Positions 1 through 12,300 of a DNA stretch of 64,000 nt are shown here, piece after piece (the first letter of the stretch is position 1; every line of letters starts with the position of its first letter). Origin of the DNA: Metellina segmentata (Eukaryota > Arthropoda > Arachnida > Araneae > Tetragnathidae). Where the stretch lies: the NCBI GenBank assembly GCA_947359465.1, contig OX375878.1, positions 79,339,627 to 79,403,626 of the forward strand, in the 5' to 3' direction. The position numbers and the translations under genes are program-made. The notes under the pieces were generated by a model. The model saw only the letters and a program-made list of their open reading frames with translations. It had not been told where the DNA came from and searched no databases.

Positions 1-60
1 AAATTATTTTAGTGGTTAACTTTAAGCTGATATATGATATTTATATATTTGCGGTTTTAG

Positions 61-312
61 CTCGTGGTGGAGTTCTGGGTGAAAGTCAACATCCTGAAGC
101 ATACATCCAGCTGCAAAGACTCGAAATGGGTCCAGCACCCGTGGGCGAGCCTGAATCAGCTGCACCGAAAGCACCATTCTTCACAGAACATCTTGTGAGT
201 CATGATAATCTTATAGAAGGACAATATATTCATCTTGAGGCTCGTGTGGAACCTGCCAATGACGAGAAACTGAGAATTGAGTGGTACAAGAATGGAAAAT
301 CTTTAGTGTCGG
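61..312 (+). CDS. sls: sls exon: kettin linker + first half of Ig1
   Basis: Acceptor TTTTAG ends at 60; donor GT at 313. Phase 1 at both ends. Codes for a linker (ESQHPEAYIQLQRLEM) then strands A-C of an Ig (PFFTEHL, IEGQYIHLEARVEP, IEWYKNGKSL). The strand-B cysteine is replaced by Ala. Translation must enter from an upstream exon that lies outside the window. Confidence 0.92.
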
Positions 313-3300
313 GTAATATTAATTGTTCCATTGTCATTTTAATTTTAAGCTTTTATGGAAAAATATTTATTTATTTAATGTAATGTCTTCTGAAGCATTT
401 TTTGGTATGGTTATTGAAGTTATTTTTGCTGTATGCGATTGTGTTCCTCAACAGTTTATTTTATTACAGGTACTCGAATACGTACAACATGTGATTTCGG
501 GCTTGTATCTCTGGATATTGTGACCGTACGACCAGATGACTCTGGCATTTATACTTGCCGTGCTGTTAATGAAGTTGGAGAAGCTATCACGACATGCTCA
601 ATGAAAATTGAAGGTAATTATATACTTTACTGCAAAACTATCTGATATTGAGGTTATAATATAGTTCGTACTTGCTCTCACTTTAAGATGTGACGTTCCG
701 TGTTCAATGAAATTTATATCGATTTATAGATTAACAAACATTATTGTTAGTTACTCATGTACTGCATGAATATCATGTAAATATTATAGCACGGCATCTT
801 TCATTATATTAAGTTTGATGATGTATCTCAGTCTTATTTTAATTAATATATATGTACACAGATACTTATGTATCTACTGTAATCTGGTATCAGAAAAATG
901 TAACTGTACTATTCCATCGTAAACTGTTCTCGTGTGATAATTTTAATTTATATGTTTCTTCAGATCAAGAAAGCATCATCTATCGTTCTCAACACCCAGA
1001 AAGTCTACCAAAAATCAAGGAGCTAGAGTCTATGCAGTTGACGAGCCCAGAACAGAAAGACGTTACCTACGAACAACCTATTTTCATTACACACTTGAAT
1101 AATCTTGAACTGAAAGAGGGTGAACCTGCTCACTTTGAATGCCGTGTAGAGCCATACAGAGATCCAACTTTGAAAATTGAATTCCAACTGAATGGCAAAT
1201 CCTTGCCTGCAGGTGAGCTCAATAAAAATCCCCCATGAACGTATGACAGGGTGGTAACAGAACCTGGAAAACCGGGAAATCAGGGAATTCTCAGGGAACT
1301 TTTTATTTTTGGAAAAATCAGGGAAATTTTAGGGAAAATTTGCAAATTTTACAAAAAAATCAAGGAAATTTTGACAATTTAAACGGTTACCATTAAGGTT
1401 TGTGATATTTAGAGATGCACGATTACGAGTACTTTTGAGAATCGAATAAATTGTATTCGCCGAAATTGTAATTCGAATAAATAACCATAGCGTCGTAATT
1501 TTTAAACACCGCGAAAACCCCCGCCGCGATTTTTTTCCCGGCTGCAGCGTCTTGTCGCCGTGAGGCTAGCGATACAATTTGTGGGATACAATTTAAAATT
1601 TGTGTAACAAATGATGTTTTTTGTGTATTAAATTTAATATTTTTGTTTGCGATTACATTTTTGTAGAATTTTTTATGCATATTTGCATTTGGTTTCGATG
1701 AATAGTGTGACAATGTAGGGTCAGATGTAAAAAGTTCATAATCAAAATATTTTGCATTTTTTCTCCAGTTTTTTCAATTGCAATTATAAGAGTTCCATTG
1801 AGGTTTCCAACCCTTACAATAACAATTAAAATATCTGTAGAGGAATAATACAAAATATTTGTGGAGAATGATACATTTACACCCTCTGACCCTAAATATT
1901 TAAAAACAGTGTTGTGTGGATAATATATATCGATACCAATCACGGAACTTTTTTTCAAGGATTTTGTTGCCACCCTGTATGACAATGAAGTCTAACATTT
2001 AAATGACCATTTAAATGTTGATAAATTGTACAACTATTATGCTTTGGTTCATAAACTGACTATCTTATTATTTTTGCAGTGCCTATATTCAAAATTTTTT
2101 ATACAAATAAATCTTGTTAAATTAAAATTAAACCCAGAGTTGATAATGCAAGTTAGATTTTATTCAGTTAGGGATTTTGTTTTAAAATATCTCATAATCT
2201 TAAAATATCTATACTTCCTAATATATACTACAGTAAATTGAATTTACTGGTGTATGAATTTCATTAAAACTGATATTTTCCCACTTAAATTTGTTTCACT
2301 TTCTATTTTTTGCCAAATATTCATCCTTTAGAGTTGTTTGTGAGGTCCTGAATTTTATGTTAAATTGTAAACTGTATACAGGTTCTAAAAAATTTAAAAA
2401 CTTCAAAAACTAAGATTTTTTTACTCTAAAGTTTTGAATTTTTATTTTGCTAATACTATTAATTCTGATGGATGTGAATGAGAAAAAGCAAGATATTTCT
2501 GATCAATAAATCCATAATTTCATTCTTGCAGCTACACGCTTTACATCCAGTAAGGACTTTGGTTACATCACTTTGGATATTTCTCACATCTTGTCTGAAG
2601 ATGCTGGAATTTATACTTGCAAAGCAACAAACAACAAAGGTCAAGCTGTCACAACTGGATCTTTGAAAGTGATTGGAGGTAAATAAATCATGTGTTTTTG
2701 CGTAAAACCCATTTAATATGTAGATTCTGGTATACTATTTTACCTATAAAGAATTATTCTAACCTTTCAAAAGTTCTATTAATCCTGAGAGTATTACAAG
2801 TTTTTCAGAGACGTCTATTGCATTTACTCTACACATGTTATAACTAAAAAATACTATGAAACATTCAGTGTAAGCAAGAGCAAAAACTTTATTTGCTCTA
2901 GAAAAATGGATATTGCAGTAATGAATATATTGTCAGATTACTTTTTAGTTTGGTTGCTTGAAAGTTGTTAAAATATTTTCATTTATTTTAACTTAGTAAG
3001 GATTTTGTGTTTATATCAGCAGACTTGTTTTTATCTAAGCATGAAGACATTGATTATATGAATTTACATTATTTATTATAATTGTGTGACTATCTTTAGT
3101 ATAATTCTAACACTAGTTTTGTTAATTTATTTTGTCATCAATTTTATAACTATGTAAGAATTACATACCCTACTGTGTCAAGTACTTTTGGTGTAATTTA
3201 TCTTTACCTTTGTAAACTATATTTTAATTAAGTTTTTAATTTTTTTTCGATGAAGACAATTGATAAAGAATGTTTAAAAACCCGTGGAACTTCTAATTTC

Positions 3301-6300
3301 ATTGTAATCACTTGTAAGTTTTCTAAAAATTGATAAATGTTTTCTTTCCGTATGCTTAGATAATGAATACGTCATTGAGAGAACCACTCACCCAATGGGT
3401 CAAGAAGGACTTTCCAAAGTCCGTGAAGTGGAGCAAATGTATCTCTCAAAATACCAAGTGAGTTACTTTAACTTTTATGGGGAACTTCTTCACTGCATGA
3501 CAAATTGAAAAAAAATGGATTGAATTTACTAATGCTATTTCTTATTATTTTCATTATTACATTGCATAATATTTTTTTGGTTTATTTCTTTATAGACTCA
3601 AATCGATGACAAAGAGCTTCAATATCCCAAACCAGTTTTTGTTGTTCCACTGCAAGAAAAATATAGTGTTAATGAAAGTGAAAGCTTGCGATTGGACTGT
3701 AGAGTTGAACCAGCCGCAGATCCCAAACTTTGCATTGAATGGTTCTTCAATGGAAAGCCTCTTAGTCTAGGTATGCAAAGAATAGTTTTGAATATTAGTT
3801 ATAATGGCAATGAAATTTTATGATTCAGTTTACAAATATCTTAAATTAACTGTTCACCATTGATCGCTATTTAAAAATTCAATATTCGATTTTATTTTAA
3901 ACTTTGCATTTCCTTTGCAGGCACTCGCTTCCAGCTTACAAATGACTTTGGACAGGTTGTTCTTGCATCTACTGATATGTGGGGTAGAGACAGTGGTGTT
4001 TACACCTGCAGGGCCTATAATGCCATGGGCGAAGCATTTACCTCTACCACAATCCATTGCGCTGGTATGTATTGCTTTTACCGACTCCATGAGAATTCGT
4101 ATTAGTTATGCACTATGCATATTGTGTCGTAACTTATACCCTTGGTCAAACTGAATACTAGGCCGTCTAAAGGATTTTCTTTTCAAATCGCGCAGCAGCC
4201 AACTTCTGTTCATCCGGAGTTGTCCCACAAACACCAATACAATCTAAAATGTGCGAAGTAACTGCTGAGGTTCTGGAGCATGGACAAGTTGGAATTCTCT
4301 AACAAATATCATGTAGCACATGTTCATTCCTGCGTTTTGCCGGAGCAGTCTGGTGCAGTCCCTTAAAATACAACAGAAATCGAGGGTGCTTTGGGTTTCC
4401 AAGAATATAGGGAAAGAACAAACCATATTATGTGTGTATTTTTTATTTGTATGAGGAGTAAATTTCTATAGTGGTGAGATCACTATTTGTTGGGCTGATC
4501 TGGTTAAAAATCGTCAACAAATCAGCTATATCATTACCAAATAATCCAACATAGGATGGTATCCACTGCAAGCAAATCAAGTCCATGGACTTATTGTTAG
4601 CAATATAATAATTATTTAAAATCTTTTTAGTAAGGTACAAAACTAATAATCGTTTCATATTTCAGCTAAAGGTACTGTGTATGAAGGCACTCTTCATCCA
4701 GAGGGTGAGAAGGGATTGGAGAGCATTCAGACACTTGAGGACTCTCTGTTGAGACCCATGGACCAGGCAATTACTGAAGACCAAGGTCATCCACCTGTTT
4801 TTACTTCTCACTTCCAGAACTTAACAAACTTGACGGAAGGTGATATTGCACACTTTGAAGCAACTCTGGCTCCAGCTGGTGATCAAACTATGGTGGTGGA
4901 ATGGTTCTTCAATGGAAAAGTTCTTAAAGCAGGTGAATAAAATAAAAAAATTCCCCTCTTCATTTAGAATATTTTTGTAAAACATGTTTAGATAAATTAT
5001 TGTGATATGGTTAAGATAATGTTCTATGAATTTCCTGTGCATAACATTTGATATTATAAGCACAAGTCTTTCACATTTGAAGATTGCCAAAAATTAATGA
5101 AAATTTAAATGGTTCTTAACCATATTATCTTAACTATCTTCTAGAGTCAGCTAAAAATTCATAATTTTTGCCATAAGTACCTCAAAAAGTTTGTTTGCTA
5201 GAAGATTTAATAATAATTTAAATCAGGAGTTTGGTTACAAGCTGTCCTGCTTCTGTGGTATGTCTGTGTAGCGCCTTTATATGCATGAAATTTTGAGTAA
5301 AAGGGTTTTACATTTTTATGCTAGTACTTTTGATTGGGAAAAGAAGATTCAAATTAAGATATTATATCTCACAAATTTTAATTTGGATTTCAGCTTATTC
5401 TTTGTTTTGTCCAACATAAACTATTAACCAAGTTATTAAATATTTTTTAAACATTCCTCCATTGGCTCAAAAATTCAATGCTATCTTTCTAAAAAATTGT
5501 ACAGTATACCTGGTTTTAGTTCTCATATTAATGTAAAAAGTCAGTTTTGGTAATAAAAAAAATTTCTACCTTTTGTATATTTTATCAAAATTAACAATCA
5601 GGCATATTGCTAAGTTTGTTTGTTGCTGTTTATTTTTATCTTAACTTTTTGCATATGACTAACTTATTTATTTTCCACTTTGTACCAGGTCATCGCCTTC
5701 GAACTGTTCATGCTTTTGGCATGGTTGTGCTTGAAATTCTTGGTGTTGTTATGGAGGACACTGGTGAATATACATGCAAGGCTACAAACAAATGGGGCAA
5801 AGCTGAGATTACTGTGAAATTAGAATGTGTTGATCGAATACATGGACAGAAACCAAAATTCACAACTCAGCTCCATAGCCTTACTGGCTTGAAAGAAGGG
5901 GAGAGTGCTCACTTTGAATGTCATCTCATACCTGTTGGAGACCCTGCAATGAGAGTAGAATGGTTCCACAATGGGGTACCAATGAGGCACAGTAAGTTGC
6001 ATTTGGACTTGACATTTTAAATTAAATTATTGACAAAAGATGAACTTGGATACTCACTAAACTTCTGAATTGAAATAAAATATTGTGTACTACATTTTCA
6101 TTATAGGCTCTCGTATCAAGACTTTGAGTGATTTTGGTTATGTTGTCATGGATATCTCATTTGTTCATGTTGAAGATTCTGGAGAATATGTATGCATTGC
6201 CACCAACAAATTTGGATCTGATACAACTCGATGCACAATTCAGTGCACAGGTAAATGCATAGATAGGATTTATTTTGACGAAGTTTTTGCGATTCTTTCT

Positions 6301-9300
6301 GAAAGCTGCCTATTTAAATGCACCAAAAGTTATCATTTCTTTTTGGTTTTAACCTTAAATATTTTCAATTAATCTGTTACATTTGATTTAAATAGTTCCT
6401 TTGCATTATTAAATTTATTTTGATTTCTTAATATGATCTGGACTATCTTATTTAAAACTATCTTTAATAATTTTATATTTTATGTATTATGTAATATTTA
6501 AAATTTTGAGAATTTCTAATGTGTTTTATGTTTAAAATAATTTGTTCTTTTATATAACTATTTTGAATTTTTTTTCATAGGATCTGGAAAAATATTTCGT
6601 GACACTTTACAACCTCAGAGCTTGGAAAAGATTGCTGAGCTGGAAGGATCTCATGCTTTGTACCAAACACAATTATCTAGAGACTCTAAAGTGAGAGAAG
6701 CACCAAAATTCACAACACACATAAAAGAAATAACTAGTCTTATTGAAGGGCAAAGCGCCCACTTCGAAGGTTATTTGACACCTATCAATGATCCCAATCT
6801 AAAAGTGGAGTGGTATTTCAATGGAAAACTATTGGGAGCTGGTAAGTTGTGTACTGAATAATTTTGTTTAAGTGTGGATTTGCTTCAAACTTGGGAACAT
6901 TTCTGTAAGTTAGCACTTTACATTTTACTGTCACTCTAATTTTGCTTCTTTTTTAGGTCATCGCTTTAGAACCTTCCATGATTTCGGTATTGTCATCTTG
7001 GATATTTTGTACTGCTATGGGGAAGATAGTGGTGAATATATGTGCAAAGCAACTAATAAGTTGGGGACTGATATTACAAAGACTACTTTGACTTGCAAAT
7101 GTGAGTTACTTTAAAAATATGTTTAATATTTTAGTGTTTGGATTATTTTACTATAGAAATTAGAAATCTATAAAAAATTCACAGAGGTTTTTATCTTAAT
7201 GTAAAAAGTACTATGAAATCCTTAATATGCCTTATTATGGAATCATTAATATGCCTAGATTTGCTTTGTTTTAGTTGACCATAAAATTGTAATGTGACAT
7301 ATTTAATTTGCATTTTCAGCTAAAACATCTATTATTTTGGATCCACAAATTCCTAAAGAAATGGCCGACAGTAACCGTCGCATTATGGAGCTTGAAGAAC
7401 ATTTGTACCGATCACGTTCCGAGTATACTGAAGAACTACATTTAGAAGCACCTCGATTTACTGTACCACTGGAGAACATCACTGATCTTAGGGAAGGAGA
7501 AAATGCTCATTTGGAAGCTAGGCTTACTCCTACTGATGATCCAGACCTAAGAGTGGAATGGTTTAAGAACAGTAAATCACTCAAAGCTGGTAAATAAATT
7601 AATGATACTTGTTACATATTCCTATACTTTTATTTATTGCTTGTATTCCCCCAATTTTTAATACAGATGTTTAAATTTTCATTAACTTTATATATATTTG
7701 TTTTATATTATTTATTAATTTTATATATATTTGTAATTTAGGCAAGCATGTTTTACAAAAAGACAATTACTTCAAGTATTCTTTTAAACTTTATTGTTAT
7801 GAGTTTTACCTAACTATTCATTTTGTGAAACATGCGTTGTTGTTTATTTCGCAATTTAATGAAAATATAATGAACAATAATGTAAAACGTTTTCTCTGTT
7901 TGTGATTTATTAATACACAAGACCATTTGAATGCATAGTTGCGCCTGTAGTCTTTTAAATGTCTGATTAAAAGTAATAATTTAACTGTTATTAACATATT
8001 TAGGTTACATAAAATTTACATTTTAAGAGGGTTTCTTATGAAACAATTCTGTATCAATTTCTTTCAGTTATACTTATAACTTTTTGCAGAATCCATATTT
8101 TCTTACAATTGATAGTATCATCCATCTGGTCTAAATTCAATAACCTAACCTGTTTTAGAGTATGGACTAGGAACTGGCCGATGTTTTAGTTAATAGATGA
8201 ATAAATGTTAACTAACAAATTTTTTCCCCTTATTGCTATTATTGTTTTTTTTTATATATATTTGTTTTTAATTTTTTAACCCTTATTTCTAGGAACTCGT
8301 ATTCGAACAATCAATGATTTCGGCTTCGTAGTATTAGAAATCAGTCCAGTATATCCTGAAGACAGCGGCCTTTACTCTTGCAGAGCTATTAATAAAGTCG
8401 GAGAGGCTGTTACTACATGTACATTAAAATGCTCCGGTAAGTGTCCAAGTTATTATGTTAAAATTTTTATTCCGGATGTGTGTGTGGAAGTAAGGAATCA
8501 CAGTTATATGAATGGTGCTATTAAGAATTAAATCTGTATAACTTGAGACAGAAATAAACCTTCATTATTCCTCTATTCAAGTTATAAAGTTGAATATTAA
8601 TACCACATCTCTCTGTAGAACAAAAGTAAAATAAGTTGTTTATTAACTTAAAATCAAGTTACGAATTCAAGTATCGTAATATCGCTGCTGGAGTGCGGTA
8701 ACTAAAAGTCAATTTTGAGTTTTTGGATGTTAATGAATGCCGCATCTAGTCCAACTTCTGTTTGACTTTCGTCAGTCATTTTCTATGAAAGTATCAAATC
8801 TATGACGAATAGCAATCTCAGTAGTCTAGCACTCGCAGTATTTTCTATGGTATTAAAATTTTAAGTTTTTCTCCAGGAAAAACCAGTTTTTGAGTTGTGG
8901 CACTTTTCAGAGGGATTAAATTGAAAATTATTTTATTTCTTATATTATACAGCTCATATGATGGGATTTCTTTTTGAGAATATAGTGCTCAGTATATAAC
9001 ATTTTTATAACTGTAAATTGCATTTTTAAGTATATTGAATTTCGTCGCACTAGTGTAATACAATGGGTTGTTGGCGACATTTTTTGTATGACCAAAGTTG
9101 GGATCATTTAGATTTGATGTTTAAATTGATTAGTTTAAATGAATTCATATAAATTAATGTTTCCACTAAATGTATAATTTATCCCAATTCATCACTTAAA
9201 ATGTATGCTTCCCTACAAAAATGAGCTTTTCTGAATTTTTGAATCATTTATTTCTTAAAGGCAAGCGAAGTATCATTATGGATACACAATTACCAGCAGG

Positions 9301-12300
9301 AATGGAAAGCATGGAAAAGATTGCGCGATTTGAAGACATCTCATCTTCCCGTATATCTGAACAATGGATGGATGTTGATATCCAACAGCCGCCTAAATTC
9401 ATAACTAAACCTCAGGACCTAACTCTGCAGGAAAACACACTTGCTCACTTTGAGTGCAGACTCACTCCAATGAACGATCCTACTATGAAGGTGGAATGGT
9501 ACCACAATGGAAAGACCCTTATTACAGGTGATTGACAATGATTTAGCATTCCTTTCTGCATTCTTTAGTTTTAAATAATTTCTTTTAAAATTTGATTGCC
9601 ATGCTCTTATTGTAAAATTGATCAACTGAAATCTTTAAATTGTAGGAACTCGGGTGAAGACTATCAACGACTTTGGCTATGTTATTTTAGAAGTAGCAGG
9701 TGTCTTCTCAAGAGATAACGGCGTATATCTATGCAAGGCTACCAATGCTTTTGGAGAAGCTACAGTTAGTGCTTCGCTCTCCGTCAAAGGTTATTTACTT
9801 TTTGAAGATATTCTCCCGTAATACTACTGTTTTTCTTGTTTCCTGATCATGGTTCTTCGCCAAGATAATGAGCTTACATATATGACAATAAAATCATATT
9901 TAGTAACGATTAGTAATATATACCATGAAGCTTTTAATAGCTAAAATTCGATTGAGCTCTTATTTAACTATTGAGATACAAATAAAATTTTGTCTCTCAG
10001 TTGTTAAAGTATAGTATTAACGATTGAAAGGGCAATTTTGATTGGAAAATTACACACACCAAATAATATGTTCAAATAAATAATTTTACTTTATTAGATG
10101 GGTGGATAACTAAAATTTTTGTCTGAATTGTTAACAGGCACATATCATATTTATTATATTTTATACTAAAACAATAATATGATTGTTTTATAACTATTTC
10201 AAACATTATATATATGAAACGAACCATGTGAATTATGTGTGTCCTGCATTATTTTATAATATCCTATCTTAAACATCATAATTTGGATTTGTTTCTACAG
10301 CTAAAGGTTCAATCATCATGGAACCTCAGCTACCAACTGAATGGAGATCTGGTACAGAGAGTTTGCAGAGGCTTGAAGAAGCTATGTACAGGACGGAAGA
10401 AGTGATACTTGATGATGACCGTAAATTGCCACCTAAGTTCATTACACAAATTCAAAATCTTGATAGTAAAGTTGAAGGAGAGTCTGCTCACTTCGAATGC
10501 AGACTGGAACCTGTGGGAGATCCTGCTATGCGTGTGGAATGGTTCTTGAATGGGAAACCATTGACAACAGGTTTGTTTATATGTAATTTTCTCATGGCTT
10601 TAGAAAAAAACATATTTGAAGGCAACCAAGACATTTTAAATCGAATTTCAAATCAATTGACTTGTGCAACTATTTGAGCATTTCACGTGATAATCTCTTT
10701 CATAAATGGGCTTTTTAAATTTGAACGTTATTTATAAGTCTTTATTAAAGCATAAATATAAAAGAAAATATTTAGATGTTTAATGCTTAATGTATTGTTT
10801 AGTTTCTTTATGGAAAGATGTAAGGTATGATTTTTATTATATTCAAAGCAAATATATGTAACGTATTTCATTCTATGTATATAGGTACTCGAGTCCACAC
10901 TGTGGATGATTTTGGATTTGTAGTCCTGGATATTGACTGGCTATTCCCAAGAGATGCTGGTGAATATATGTGCAGAGCTGTTAATAAATGGGGCCAAGAC
11001 ACCACTAAAGCATTTTTGAAAATCACGAGTAGGTGGAATTTTTGCATTTCCTTTGCTTTTAATATTTTTTAATAGCCAAAAGAATGAAAGTAGTAGTAAA
11101 GAGGTCATTAATGTACTTAATTCATATGTTAAATTCTGTTAACATATGAATTAAGTACATTCAGTTCTAAAACTATCAGATGTAATGACTTTTTGTGCAG
11201 TTTTTATTTAAATAAAAAGCCATTTTAATTTTTAAATCGAACAGGAGATTAATTTATAATGTGTGTAGAATGTATGTGAGGCATTTATCATACAAAGTGC
11301 TCAGCAAAAAGATGAAATTACTCATTTCATTAGTCAAAAACTTCTCAGTTTAACATATATTGACAATGTTCCATATGCTAATAGATTTTTTTCTTAATCT
11401 TGTAAAAATACTTCACTCTTAACGTCTTGATTACATCATGTTCAGTACAGAGTACAAATAGCCATTTCAAAATTTTTTAGCTATTCATATCAAAATGTGT
11501 AGACAATCCTCTTTTCTGTTAATTTATATTTTATGAAATTTAATCTACCTAACCTTGTATACCTGTTTTTTACGAGTTATTGTTCTTTTTAGTATTGTAT
11601 TATTGTTATTGTTTTTTTTAGTATTTATAGCGTTTTGAAATTTAATTTCGAATTTGATATAAATGTTTCCTTATTTAAAAAAAAAATCAGCAATTGAAGC
11701 ATTTGGAAGAATATTAGTCAATGCAAAGTTTCCAAAAAAGGAGACCTAAATGGATTTATGATCTATGCAACATTCAATATCGATTCATACATTTGATTCA
11801 TTAAGAAACGTGTTCACCTCTATGTGGCAACACCCGCCTCCTTGTACTGCCTGACGATAAATGGAATATGTGTCCTTGTGGCACATACCTATGTAGCATT
11901 GACATTAAACATATTATGGAGCATTTTACGCTCCTTCTGTAAAAATTAGTAAACGTAGTTCGCTATCTTGGCCGAACGCTTCAATCAAAATTATCATACT
12001 AATGTTTTTATTTCATGGTCAGTCAAAACTGGGTTTTAAATAATTTATCTTTAAAAAAAATGTATCAAATCGAGATAAACTTGAATAAGTATTTTTGACA
12101 TAAGTAAAATATAATCTTAAATTATTTTTTAACACTGAATTCATACAAATTTTAACTTATTTATTTATTGCTAGGTAAACGTGACATCATCATGGATAGT
12201 CAGTTACCAGAAGGTATGTCCTCAGACAAGTTGAGGGAGCTTGATTTCCCACCTCAACGAGAAGTACCAGCTGAACAATTAGATGCTATGCCACCAAAGT

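Noticed and set aside
1423..1985. Minus-strand frames of 96 and 110 codons
   Set aside because: They lie inside the CAGGGTGG transposon copy, have no known motif, and the matching frame in the second copy is different.
11810..11950. Possible LINE C-terminal Cys-rich motif (CPCG..IKHIMEH)
   Set aside because: Only a loose match in one frame with no other retroelement sequence around it.
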